Source: Hyphomicrobium denitrificans ATCC 51888
GTDB lineage: Bacteria; Pseudomonadota; Alphaproteobacteria; Rhizobiales; Hyphomicrobiaceae
Length of the DNA stretch: 64,000 nt
Reading direction: 5' to 3'
Assembly (NCBI RefSeq): GCF_000143145.1
Contig: NC_014313.1
Location: 1,364,001 to 1,428,000, forward strand
The notes beneath the pieces are model-generated. The model saw only the letters and a list, made by a program, of their open reading frames with translations. It ran no database searches and was not told where the DNA came from. This document shows positions 56,729 through 64,000 of this stretch, one piece after another (position 1 is the stretch's first letter; each line of letters opens with the position of its first letter). The position numbers and the translations under genes were made by a program.

Positions 56729-58924
56729 CTACGCCATGATAACTTTGGCGCCGCCGCGAGAGTCGGTGACGTCGGCGATAACGCTCCGGTATTTTTTCTT
56801 GAGGACGAAGTCAGCGGACCCGCCGCCGGCTCGCAGGCGCCGGATCGTGATGGCTCCGACGCTCGCGGGTAGGCGCGGTGACTTGAGCGTGATCGTGCGC
56901 GACGCGGCATCTATTCGCAGACCGAGAAGAGAACTCAAGATGTGGAGCATGGAGCCGCTTGCCCAGGCTTGCGGTGCGCAGGCGACGGGATAGAGGATCG
57001 GCGATCGTCCCGTGCGGCGGCGGAATCCGCAGAAAAGCTCCGGAAGCCGCTGCTGATCCATTCGTAGCGCTGCGTCCAGCAGCCCGTCAAAGACGGGCTG
57101 AATCAGATCGCACAATCCGTATTGCGCGAAGCCTGCGGCGATGATCGCGTTGTCGTGCGGCCAAATCGAGCCATTGTGATAGGACATCGGATTGTAACGG
57201 ATCTCGGATGCCGGGATCGTGCGAATTCCCCAGCCTGAGAAAAAATTCGGCGAGAGAACCTGCTCGGCGATGCGTACCGCGCGCTCCGGATTGGCGATAC
57301 CGGTGAAGAGAAGATGTGCGGCGTTACTCGATCTCACCGCGACTTGTCTTTTCTCGCCGTCGAGCGCCAGCGCGTAGCAGCCGATGTCCTCGCACCAGAA
57401 GTCGCGCTCGAACTTGACGCGCAAAGCTTCTGCTTGTTGGAGCAGGCTTTCGGCGCGCGCCACGTCGCCGAGTTCATTGGCCATGCGCGCGGCCCATACC
57501 TTCGCCGCATACACGTAGGCCTGAACTTCGACGAGCGCGATCGGACCCTTGGCCAAGCTCCCGTCTCGATGGAAGACCGCGTCCTGGCTGTCTTTCCAAC
57601 CTTGATTGGAAAGGCCGCTATCGGTTTCACGCGCATATTCGATGAAGCCGTCGCCGTCAGGGTCACCAGGACCGTCGATCCATTCGAGAGCGCGTTGAAC
57701 TGCCGGCCAGATTTCGACGAGAAAATCGCGATCGTCGGTTGCTTGCAGGTAAGCGCCAGCGACGAGTACGAAAAGCGGTGTCGAGTCGACGCTGCCGTAG
57801 TAACGGCCGAAGGGAATTTCGCGGAGCGCGGCCATTTCGCCTTCGCGCATTTCGTGCAGGATTTTTCCGGGTTGAGCGTCGGCGTCGGCGTCATGACTTT
57901 GTGCCTGAAATCTCGCAAGGCGGCGGAGAACGCCGCGCGCCATACCAGGATCGAGCCACAGAACCTGCAGCGCCGTGATCAGAGCATCGCGCCCAAACGT
58001 CGTCGAATACCAGGGCGTGCCGGCATAGGGATAGGGACCGTCCTCCGTCGAGGTCGTCAGCAGCCGCAGGTCCGACGTGGCCCGCTTTATGACGGCGTCG
58101 AGTTCGGAATTGGAAACGGATACCGACGTCGTTTCGTGCTCGGCCCGGCGGAGCGTTCGGTGAGCATCGCGCAGACCTTTGACGTAAGAGCAGGGCTTGG
58201 CCGCATGACGCGATTCAGCGACCGCAGCAAAGTAGAGTTTCGCTGACTGCTTCGGCGCCAAATGCAGATAGTAGAGTGCCGCGGTCTCGCCAAGCGAGAC
58301 AGGTTTGGGGTCGAGATGCACGGTCGTGCGCCGAACAACATTGTCCAAACCTTTGTACGCGTAGATCACCGATTGCGACGATTGGATTTGGCGGTTGACG
58401 GTGCCGCGCTTCTCGCGGCGCATGCCGCGAACCTCGAAAATGTCGGAAAAATCGCAGTCGAAAACCAGCGAGACGGCAAGCTTCACGTCTTCGCTGCTGT
58501 GATTGGTGAAGTGCAGGCGCTGGCGTATTGCGTTCTCGCGCACGTAGCTTGTCCGGTAGATGTGGATCGCATCCTTGCGCAACACGAGCGCGCCTTCGGC
58601 GTAGACGTCGGGATTGGTGAGGTCCGCGCAGAGTTGAAGGTCGGTCGCGTCCAATGCCGAGCCGAGGAGAAGAGGCGCACTGTGAGCGACGAGCAATTCG
58701 AGCCGGGAGAGGTAACGCGTGTCGTTATGGAAAAAGCCGTTGCCGCGATCGCCGAACGCGCCGATGTCGCCGTGCGTGTCGATGACGGCGAATGCATCGT
58801 CGTGTTTCAGGATTTCGTGCGCGCGACCGGACCCGTTAGAAGACGAGATGAGGAAATCTTCTTCTTCGGGTTCGTGATCCTCGTGCTTACGTGCGTCCGC
58901 CTCACGACTGTGCGCGGATCCCAT
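56729..58924 (-). CDS. Amylo-alpha-1,6-glucosidase / glycogen debranching-like protein
   Basis: A 731-residue cytoplasmic protein. The N-terminal GDE_N-like domain (about 25-230) starts after a charged tail and includes HGDIGAFGDRGNGFFHNDTRYLS (key: FFHNDTRYLSRLEL). The C-terminal (alpha/alpha)6 domain (about 280-730) has GTPWYSTTFGRDALI, GWKDSQDAV and YHNGSIWPHDNAIIA, motifs of the GDE_C family. Such proteins hydrolyse alpha-1,6 branches or related alpha-glucans; no glycogen synthase or branching enzyme is in the window. ATG 58924 has AGGGGAGG 6 nt upstream. It lies 69 nt behind the GT4 gene on the same strand, so both may use the EcfG-type promoter at 60122-60146. It converges on phyR. Confidence 0.9.
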   Translation of the reverse strand: MGSAHSREADARKHEDHEPEEEDFLISSSNGSGRAHEILKHDDAFAVIDTHGDIGAFGDRGNGFFHNDTRYLSRLELLVAHSAPLLLGSALDATDLQLCADLTNPDVYAEGALVLRKDAIHIYRTSYVRENAIRQRLHFTNHSSEDVKLAVSLVFDCDFSDIFEVRGMRREKRGTVNRQIQSSQSVIYAYKGLDNVVRRTTVHLDPKPVSLGETAALYYLHLAPKQSAKLYFAAVAESRHAAKPCSYVKGLRDAHRTLRRAEHETTSVSVSNSELDAVIKRATSDLRLLTTSTEDGPYPYAGTPWYSTTFGRDALITALQVLWLDPGMARGVLRRLARFQAQSHDADADAQPGKILHEMREGEMAALREIPFGRYYGSVDSTPLFVLVAGAYLQATDDRDFLVEIWPAVQRALEWIDGPGDPDGDGFIEYARETDSGLSNQGWKDSQDAVFHRDGSLAKGPIALVEVQAYVYAAKVWAARMANELGDVARAESLLQQAEALRVKFERDFWCEDIGCYALALDGEKRQVAVRSSNAAHLLFTGIANPERAVRIAEQVLSPNFFSGWGIRTIPASEIRYNPMSYHNGSIWPHDNAIIAAGFAQYGLCDLIQPVFDGLLDAALRMDQQRLPELFCGFRRRTGRSPILYPVACAPQAWASGSMLHILSSLLGLRIDAASRTITLKSPRLPASVGAITIRRLRAGGGSADFVLKKKYRSVIADVTDSRGGAKVIMA

Positions 58925-58993
58925 TTCATTCCTCCCCTACGGGCGGCCACCCTTTGCCCCGCCCTGATTTCGCATTCTCGATAACGCGTTGCG

Positions 58994-60088
58994 TTAGTTT
59001 ACGGCATTGCCCATTGCAGATGCGACGATCTCCTCGGAATGCACCTTTGGAATGTGCCCGTGAGACGTATAGGCGCGAGCATAGAGCGCTCCGTAGTTTT
59101 TGGCCATGCGTTCGACGGTGAAGCGGTTTTCAAACGCTTCGCGGATGCGCCTGCGATCAAGGCTCAGCAGGCGCGGGATCGTCGCGATAGCACTTTCGAT
59201 GTCATCGACGACGAATCCTGTAACGCCGTCATCAATCACTTCCGGCGCTGCGCCGTGCCTGAATGCGAGCACAGGTGTCCCGCATGCCATCGCCTCGATC
59301 ATCACAAGTCCGAACGGTTCCGGCCAATTGATGGGAAACAGAAGAGCTGACGCTTCGCCTAGAAATTCGGCTTTTTCCGCATCCGAAATCTCGCCGATGA
59401 ATTCGACGCCGTTGCCGTTGAGCAGAGGTTTGATCTTTGCCTCAAAGTAATCGATGTCGGCGGCGTCGACCTTTGCTGCTATTTTCAACGGAAACCCGAC
59501 TGCGCGCGCAATCTCGATCGCTCGGTCGAGGCGTTTTTCGGGAGAGATGCGTCCAAGAAAAGCCAGATAACCGCCGCGCGGCGAAAACGTCGGCCGATGC
59601 AAATTCTCCGGCAAACCGTGATAGACGGTGCCAAGAAAGTTCGCGAACGGGATTGGGTCGCGCTGTGAATCAGAGATCGAGACCAAGCCCATATCGGGGA
59701 AAGCGCGATACAGTTGCTGCAGGTCGGGCAAATCCTGGCGTCCGTGCAGTGTCGTCACTGTTGAGCGGGCGATGCTGCGAAAGAGCGGAAAATGAAACTG
59801 GTCGATGTGGAAATGCAAAACGTCAAAAGATGAGGCCATGCGGCGCACGCGGTCCAGCATGATCATGTAATAGGGGATCGGGTCGCGCACCGCCGGATTG
59901 AGGCGGAGCGCCTTCTCACAGCATGGAATAAGGTTTGCTGAAGTGATGGAATCGCCGCTGGCGAAAAGGGTCACGTCATGGCCTTGCGCGACGAGTTCCT
60001 CCGTGAGGTAAGACACAATGCGCTCGGTGCCGCCGTAAAATCGAGGTGGAACGCTTTCGATCAACGGCCCAATCTGTGCAATTTTCAT
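58994..60088 (-). CDS. Family 4 glycosyltransferase, stress-regulated
   Basis: A 364-residue GT-B enzyme beginning MKIAQIGPLIESVPPRFYGG, typical of a GT4 group often found with alpha-glucan genes. The C-terminal donor domain has YLAFLGRISPEKRLDRAIE (key: GRISPEKR), LFPINWPEPFGLVMIEAMACG with the E-x7-E motif, and GAAPEVIDDG. Donor and acceptor are unknown. ATG 60088 has AAAGGG 12-13 nt upstream; a much longer open frame back to 60580 has no family similarity and is rejected. An EcfG-type promoter lies 34 nt upstream, and the debranching-like gene follows on the same strand, so a stress-induced alpha-glucan or glycoside function is plausible (inference). Confidence 0.9.
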   Translation of the reverse strand: MKIAQIGPLIESVPPRFYGGTERIVSYLTEELVAQGHDVTLFASGDSITSANLIPCCEKALRLNPAVRDPIPYYMIMLDRVRRMASSFDVLHFHIDQFHFPLFRSIARSTVTTLHGRQDLPDLQQLYRAFPDMGLVSISDSQRDPIPFANFLGTVYHGLPENLHRPTFSPRGGYLAFLGRISPEKRLDRAIEIARAVGFPLKIAAKVDAADIDYFEAKIKPLLNGNGVEFIGEISDAEKAEFLGEASALLFPINWPEPFGLVMIEAMACGTPVLAFRHGAAPEVIDDGVTGFVVDDIESAIATIPRLLSLDRRRIREAFENRFTVERMAKNYGALYARAYTSHGHIPKVHSEEIVASAMGNAVN

Positions 60089-60121
60089 AAATGAAAAACC
60101 CTTTGCCGACCTGCCAAAGCT

Positions 60122-60146
60122 AACTTCGCGAACGCCAATTCGTTCC
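60122..60146 (-). promoter_or_regulatory. EcfG-type promoter of GT4/debranching genes
   Basis: Minus-strand GGAAC (60146-60142), 16 nt, then AGTT (60125-60122). It lies 34 nt before the GT4 ATG. The rest of the 350-bp gap between the GT4 and hydrolase genes (60089-60438) shows no further gene I can support. Confidence 0.8.
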
Positions 60147-60438
60147 GCATCTTCAGCGGGAAGCCTCTGAGCGTGTTTCGCGAATGTCGGCGCGATCAGT
60201 TCGAGCGCGGCATCCATGAACAACGCGGAATGCGCGGGCACGAACGTTTTTCTGTGCACGGGCGACGACACAAAATCGGGCAACTTCGTGTCTGTACGTA
60301 CGATAATCCGGCATCCTGCCTTGTAAAAATGCCTGAAGACGCTGGCAAAACCGCGCCGGGAATTGCTGCTTGACGGCGGTGTGCCTACAAGTTCCAATGC
60401 GCACTGCGCAAAGCGCGGACACGGGGAACACTGACGGA

Positions 60439-61455
60439 ATGAATTGTGCGCGGGGGAATGCTCCGGGCCTGGCGACAGGTTTGGCGTTGCTGTGGGTCGG
60501 TCTGCTTGCGTTGGCAGTCGCGCCAACGGCTTCGGTCGCGTCCGAGCCAATGCTCGGCGCGTTCGGCCCCGAGGGTGCACGGATGCGCGAGCAGCTTTGG
60601 ATTTTGCCGAGTGGCGACGCGAATTTTCCGATGCGCGCGACGGTGTTTCGTCCTGCGATCGATCCGTCCGGCGAAGACAAGCAGCGGCCGCTGGTGGTGA
60701 TCAATCACGGTACGGATGAAACGACGCGGCTCGCTGTGTCGATGCCGGTTTACTATTATCTCTCACGCTGGTTCGTGGATCGCGGTTACGTCGTGGTTCT
60801 GCCGCAACGGCGCGGTCACGGCGCGACGGGCGGTCCGTTGGCGGAGGCGATCGGCAATTGCGCGCATCCCGATCACTACGCATCAGGCAACGTCGCGGCG
60901 GATGATATCGAAGCGGCGGTGAAGTTCATGACTGAGCAGCCGTTCGTTTCGCACGATGGTGCGATCGTCGTCGGTGTGTCGACCGGAGGATGGGCGTCGC
61001 TGGCGCTGTCGGCGCGCAATCTGCCGCAAGTTCAGGCCATCGTGAATTTCGCAGGTGGCCGTGGCGGTCACGCGTATGGACAGCTGAACGCGATTTGCGG
61101 CAGGGACGCGTTGCTCTCGGCGGCGCGCGTGTATGCAACGCATGCGCAAGAGCCGACAATCTGGTTCTATGCGAGGAACGACAGCTACTTTGGTCCCAAG
61201 TTTGCGGAAGATCTGGCGCAGACGTGGAGCAGCGCGGGGGGCAGCGTCGAAGAGCACATTCTCCAACCTTACGGCAACGACGGCCATGCCATTGCCGACG
61301 ATCGTCAGGGCTGGGACATCTGGGGGCCGAGCCTCGACAGTTTTCTGCAGCGCGTGCGCGAAGCGGCTCCGAAGAGCGTCGAGATGGCGGACGACCACGG
61401 CTCGCGATCGCCCGTGATGATCGAAACGTCCACCATCACGCCGAGCGTGAAGTAA
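60439..61455 (+). CDS. Exported alpha/beta hydrolase (dienelactone-hydrolase-like)
   Basis: About 338 residues with an N-terminal signal peptide (hydrophobic stretch LATGLALLWVGLLALAVA, likely cleavage near SVAS). The alpha/beta fold has the early strand LVVINHGTDE, the nucleophile elbow GVSTGGW (GxSxG), an Asp candidate in YARNDSYFG and His in NDGHAI. It should be a periplasmic esterase, peptidase or related hydrolase; the substrate is not readable. The start is uncertain: ATG 60439 gives the most normal signal peptide, while ATG 60397 and TTG 60370 lengthen it. No close operon partner; the next gene converges. Confidence 0.85.
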   Translation: MNCARGNAPGLATGLALLWVGLLALAVAPTASVASEPMLGAFGPEGARMREQLWILPSGDANFPMRATVFRPAIDPSGEDKQRPLVVINHGTDETTRLAVSMPVYYYLSRWFVDRGYVVVLPQRRGHGATGGPLAEAIGNCAHPDHYASGNVAADDIEAAVKFMTEQPFVSHDGAIVVGVSTGGWASLALSARNLPQVQAIVNFAGGRGGHAYGQLNAICGRDALLSAARVYATHAQEPTIWFYARNDSYFGPKFAEDLAQTWSSAGGSVEEHILQPYGNDGHAIADDRQGWDIWGPSLDSFLQRVREAAPKSVEMADDHGSRSPVMIETSTITPSVK

Positions 61456-61475
61456 GTCTGCGCGATCGCTCGCAC

Positions 61476-61793
61476 TTACTTGGGTTGGATTTGCTGGTCG
61501 CCGCCGGGTTCTCCGGGCGGGACGATCACGGGCATGCGGTCACCGGTTCCGGGAGGCGGCTCCTTGTGGATCTTGGGATCGACGCCGCTGGGCGGCACCA
61601 GAACGCCTTCGCTTTTATTCAGCTTCTCGCTCAGCGGCTCATCGGTTTTGACCGGTGGTTTTTGCTCAGGCGCGGGGCTGTGCGCATCAGGCGCTTTCGG
61701 AGGCGAAGTCTGAGCCGAGCTGAACGACGCCGTCGCGAGCATCGCGGCACCCGCGAGCATGGCAGTCAACATGGAGTGGGTTTGATTGCGCAT
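61476..61793 (-). CDS. Small exported proline-rich protein of unknown function
   Basis: I do not recognise this 105-residue protein. It has a clear signal peptide (MLTAMLAGAAMLATASFSSA, cut near AQT) and a mature part rich in Pro, Lys and Glu with no Cys and no predicted fold. ATG 61793 is 6 nt after the sodC stop, so it is the second gene of a two-gene unit and should be co-expressed with sodC. A periplasmic linker or envelope role would be a guess. Confidence 0.75.
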   Translation of the reverse strand: MRNQTHSMLTAMLAGAAMLATASFSSAQTSPPKAPDAHSPAPEQKPPVKTDEPLSEKLNKSEGVLVPPSGVDPKIHKEPPPGTGDRMPVIVPPGEPGGDQQIQPK

Positions 61794-61799
61794 CAGGGC

Positions 61800-62336
61800 T
61801 TAGCTCTTAGGGACGACGCCGCAGGCAATTCGCCCTTTGCCGCCGCCGTTCTCAGGATGATCGGTGTAATTGTCGCCGCCTTCATGAATCATGAGCGCGC
61901 GCCCGCTTACGTCTGCGAGCGTCAGATGCGGAGCCGAGACGACGACGTTGATGCCCTTGTCTGTTGCGGTGAGGAACGGCAAGTCGCCCTTGTGTCCTTG
62001 ACCGGTGGGGCCTTTGTGGCTCTTCGAAGATGTCGGATCGTAGTGTGGACCAGCCGCGAGCCCTGCCTGCAGCTTTCCGTCCTTAGTCTGGGCCGCGCAA
62101 TCGCCGGTCGCGTGCACATGGAAGCCGTGCTCGCCCGGCGTGACGCCTGTGATGTCGACCTTGAATTGGAGTCCGCCGCCGGATTTCTCGGAGATGACTA
62201 CCGTGCCGATCTTATCGCCGACGCCGTCGGGGGTGATCTTGTTGATATCGACGCTGACGTCAGCGGCATAAGCCGACGCCGAAAGCGCGATACCAAAACA
62301 GCATCCCAAAACAAGATGTAATGCGCGGCGTTTCAT
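61800..62336 (-). CDS. sodC: Periplasmic Cu/Zn superoxide dismutase
   Basis: A 178-residue SodC with a cleavable signal peptide (LVLGCCFGIALSASAYA). Metal and disulfide motifs are complete: GFHVHATGDC (Cu ligands and first Cys), a Zn-loop with AGPHYDP and HKGDLP, VSGRALMIHEGGDNYTD (later Cu/Zn ligands, key part) and GGGKGRIACGVV with the active-site Arg and second Cys. It disproportionates superoxide in the periplasm. ATG 62336 has GGAG 7 nt upstream; the frame is open further up but without signal-peptide logic. An EcfG-type promoter lies 39 nt upstream, putting it in the general stress regulon by inference. Confidence 0.95.
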   Translation of the reverse strand: MKRRALHLVLGCCFGIALSASAYAADVSVDINKITPDGVGDKIGTVVISEKSGGGLQFKVDITGVTPGEHGFHVHATGDCAAQTKDGKLQAGLAAGPHYDPTSSKSHKGPTGQGHKGDLPFLTATDKGINVVVSAPHLTLADVSGRALMIHEGGDNYTDHPENGGGKGRIACGVVPKS

Positions 62337-62374
62337 TGTGGCTCCAATCTCGCGGCAATCGTCCTCTACAATTG

Positions 62375-62399
62375 AACAAATAAAACAGCGGTAAGTTCC
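62375..62399 (-). promoter_or_regulatory. EcfG-type promoter of sodC
   Basis: Minus-strand GGAAC (62399-62395), 16 nt, then TGTT (62378-62375), 39 nt before the sodC ATG. The -10 first base differs from the preferred C but GTT is intact. Confidence 0.7.
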
Positions 62400-62536
62400 A
62401 TCGGCTTTCCAGGCAGCCATCTCCTGCTGCTTTTTTTGACTGCGATTGAAACCCGATCGCACCTCTTCAGTATTGCTTCGACCACAGCTCGCACATCCCC
62501 CCTCAGTGCGACCGCCCCCAACGCTGTGGTGAAGAA

Positions 62537-62572
62537 GGAGCGCCCCGATTTCGGTGAGATCGGGGCCGCTCC
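62537..62572. repeat. Strong GC-rich hairpin
   Basis: GGAGC-GCCCCGAT (62537-62549) pairs with ATCGGGGC-c-GCTCC (62559-62572): 13 base pairs with one bulged base and a 9-nt loop. Neither side is followed by a good T run, so a classical terminator is doubtful. It sits in the long gap (62400-63031) that otherwise holds only a possible gene fragment; it could be a dispersed palindromic element. Confidence 0.6.
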
Positions 62573-62638
62573 GCTTTCCCCCTTTGCCACTGGAGCGGCG
62601 AGCTCCGGGGCGTTCCGAAGGTCGCGTAGGGCAGCTTT

Positions 62639-62830
62639 CACGAACGGATGGTCCTGCAAGTTTTGCTGCTCGCCGGGCTGCTCGCCCACCAGAGCGAGCG
62701 GGCCGCCGCGCACAAACGGTTTGGCGGCGGAGATCATCCTATTCAGATCCGCGAGCGTTCGAGGGGCGTCACGGCCTTCAAAATCGAAAGCGGGAAAACT
62801 TCCCTCCTCAAGCGTGCTGGTGACAGAGCA
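62639..62830 (-). pseudogene. Possible uracil-DNA glycosylase (UdgX-like) fragment
   Basis: In the minus-strand frame around 62830-62639 the translation contains ALVGEQPGEQQNLQDHPFV, which matches the nucleotide-pocket motif VGEQPGDxEDxxGxPFVGPAG of family 4/UdgX uracil-DNA glycosylases up to PFV, then diverges. The frame continues open to 62366, but that part has no family features and runs across the hairpin at 62537-62572. I read this as a decayed fragment interrupted by unrelated DNA; an intact small unknown protein (start near 62836) is the alternative. The rest of the gap shows nothing else I can support. Confidence 0.35.
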
Positions 62831-63031
62831 TGCCATGCTTCCCCGATGCATGGAGGGTGACATCGGTGGCAATCCGAAGTCATTTACGTTTCAGGCGGAA
62901 TCCGCTCCCGAAATCGCAGCGGAGCCGACGCAGCTTGCAAGTTTTTCTTGTCACGGAGTAACGAGCTTGTGAAGCTGCGGCCCGGCGCTTTTCCCGTAAG
63001 AGCGTCCCGATAGAAAAATGGGAGTGGACCA

Positions 63032-63556
63032 ATGAAGTTTTTCCAAGGGCTCGCGGTGGCGGGCGTGGTGGCGCTTGCGGGTGGGTTTGCGGGCTCGGCT
63101 GCGAACGCGGCAAGCATCGCGGTCGGCAAGAAGCTCGAACTCAAAGTCGATGCTAAGAAGATGGACGAAGAGCGCACGCGGCTTTGGACGAAGTTCGGCG
63201 GTTGGTGCGCCTTGAAGGACTGGCATCCGGCCGTCGCCAATTGCGAGGAAAGCACGGAAGGCGATGCAAAGATCCGCGTTCTCACGCTGAAGGACGGCGG
63301 CAAGATCAAAGAGAAGCTTCTCGACGAAAAGCCAAACTTTTATCGCTACGAGATTCTGGAAAGCCCGTTGCCGGTCAAGAATTATCAGGCACAGTTTGCG
63401 CTGACGCCGGACGATGACGACGAAGACGAGATCAACTTCGCGTGGTCGGCGACATTCGACGCCAACGGCAAGACGAACAAGGAAGCGCACGACGTCATCG
63501 ATGGGATTTTCACGGCAGGCCTCGACAATATCAAGGCGACGGCCGGCACGAAGTAA
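63032..63556 (+). CDS. Periplasmic SRPBCC-family protein, MxaD-like
   Basis: A 174-residue protein with a clear signal peptide (MKFFQGLAVAGVVALAGGFA, cut near ANAA). The mature part has the START/SRPBCC pattern: LWTKFGGWCALKDWHPAV near 52-68, the RVLTLKDGGKIKEKL strand pair, and a long C-terminal helix (AHDVIDGIFTAGLDNI). It resembles MxaD-type proteins reported beside methanol dehydrogenase genes, but no methanol-oxidation gene is in view, so the role is open. ATG 63032 has GGGAG 7 nt upstream. A strong terminator follows directly, indicating a single-gene transcript. Confidence 0.85.
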   Translation: MKFFQGLAVAGVVALAGGFAGSAANAASIAVGKKLELKVDAKKMDEERTRLWTKFGGWCALKDWHPAVANCEESTEGDAKIRVLTLKDGGKIKEKLLDEKPNFYRYEILESPLPVKNYQAQFALTPDDDDEDEINFAWSATFDANGKTNKEAHDVIDGIFTAGLDNIKATAGTK

Positions 63557-63577
63557 CGAATTGAATTGCAGACCATT

Positions 63578-63637
63578 CCGGCGTCCGGCTCCCTTTCTGA
63601 ATTCCGAAGAGGGAAGCCGGCGCCGGATTTTTTTTTG
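63578..63637 (+). terminator. Rho-independent terminator after SRPBCC gene
   Basis: A long stem, CCGGC-GTCCGGCTCCCT on the left and AGGGAAGCCGG-CGCCGG on the right (63578-63626), is followed by A and ten T residues. It lies 22 nt after the stop codon. The poly-T run ends against the stop of the opposing regulator gene. Confidence 0.92.
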
Positions 63638-64000
63638 TCAGGTTTTCAGGGTCTCGATGGCGAGGCGGATGAGGTCGGCGGTGCGGTCGACGCCGAGCTT
63701 CACCTTCATCTGGGTGCAGATGTTGGCAACGGTCTTGTAGGCGATGCCGAGGCTTTCCGAGATGGCCGTCATGCTCTTACCCTGGCCGAGCATGCGCAGA
63801 ATTTCGACTTCGCGGATCGATAGGGATTGCAGCGGGTCGTCGGTCGAAATCTGGCTGACGGCGATGCGCGAGGCGAGGTCTCGATCGATGTACTGTTCGC
63901 CGCCACGCACCTTTTTGATCGCTGCGATGAGTTCCTCGACGGGTGCGCTTTTGCTGACGTACCCCCTCGCGCCGCCGCGCAATGCGCGGACGGCATAAAT
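63638..64000 (-). CDS. LuxR-family (NarL-type) response regulator, 5' part beyond window
   Basis: The 3' 120 codons of a regulator whose start lies outside the window. Visible are the end of a receiver domain (ALRGGARGYVSKSAPVEELIAAI, with the conserved Lys in SKS) and a complete LuxR-type helix-turn-helix: LSIREVEILRMLGQGKSMTAIS, then KTVANICTQMKVKLGV (key residues L-x-x-R-E-x-E-(I/V)-L and K-T-V-x-x-H/I). It should bind DNA when phosphorylated by an unseen partner kinase. It converges on the SRPBCC gene across the terminator. Confidence 0.9.
   Translation of the reverse strand: MYAVRALRGGARGYVSKSAPVEELIAAIKKVRGGEQYIDRDLASRIAVSQISTDDPLQSLSIREVEILRMLGQGKSMTAISESLGIAYKTVANICTQMKVKLGVDRTADLIRLAIETLKT

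Noticed and set aside
60377..60401. Second minus-strand GGAAC upstream of the GT4 gene
   Set aside because: The matching -10 position reads GTCA or TCAA, not nGTT.
60089..60580. N-terminal extension of the GT4 gene by 164 codons
   Set aside because: The extension is arginine/proline-rich without similarity to the family, crosses the EcfG-type promoter and overlaps the divergent hydrolase gene; MKIAQIGP at 60088 is the normal family start.
60153..60704. Minus-strand open frame of 183 codons
   Set aside because: Composition is non-protein-like and it overlaps the hydrolase gene, which has a signal peptide and catalytic triad.
1..64000. tRNA, rRNA, CRISPR arrays, transposases or phage integration sites
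   Set aside because: None seen on reading both strands; the only extended direct repeats are the in-frame HAMP units.

Overview
The window reads as a high-GC alphaproteobacterial chromosome, most likely order Hyphomicrobiales and possibly Hyphomicrobium-like (inference). Grounds: a complete PhyR-NepR-EcfG general stress response (GSR) locus, two HWE-type histidine kinases, EcfG-type promoters (GGAAC-N16/17-nGTT), an ExoP-like co-polymerase/kinase, and a periplasmic SRPBCC protein resembling MxaD. I found no tRNA, rRNA, insertion sequence, prophage or CRISPR array.

Region 1 (1-20.5 kb) is a natural-product locus. A tight minus-strand operon encodes an NRPS (C-A-PCP-E-C-PCP), a PKS (KS-AT-ACP-aminotransferase), a second NRPS (C-A-PCP-C-A-PCP) and a cupin/JmjC-type Fe(II) oxygenase cut by the left edge. 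Pocket residues of the last two A domains read as Ala and Gly, and the PKS-aminotransferase should insert a beta-amino unit. There is no thioesterase in view, and one C-PCP module has no A domain. Divergently transcribed are an uncharacterised Cys-rich protein with an internal duplication and, overlapping it by 4 nt, the Sfp-type phosphopantetheinyl transferase that would activate the carrier proteins.

Region 2 (20.5-39.1 kb) is a Wzx/Wzy-type exopolysaccharide locus in several short, differently oriented units: flippase, GT2, WecG-type and GT4 glycosyltransferases, a DUF6492-like protein, a secreted beta-helix protein, an O-antigen-ligase/polymerase-like membrane protein, an acyltransferase, a Wzz/BY-kinase, a Wza-like lipoprotein, an asparagine-synthase-like amidotransferase and the initiating polyprenyl glycosylphosphotransferase.

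Region 3 (39.4-62.4 kb) joins stress signalling to storage and compatible-solute sugars: an otsA-ROK-pfkB-otsB operon, an HWE kinase, a GH15 hydrolase, a REC-PAS-HWE-REC kinase, a 1897-residue soluble kinase with nine exact 92-residue HAMP-type repeats and three receivers, ecfG-nepR divergent from phyR, a debranching-enzyme-like protein, a GT4 enzyme and periplasmic Cu/Zn superoxide dismutase. Six EcfG-type promoters lie in front of otsA, the repeat kinase, nepR, phyR, the GT4 gene and sodC, so this looks like a regulator clustered with part of its own regulon.

Region 4 (62.4-64 kb) holds a possible decayed uracil-DNA-glycosylase fragment, a strong hairpin, the SRPBCC protein with a strong terminator, and a LuxR-family response regulator cut by the right edge.
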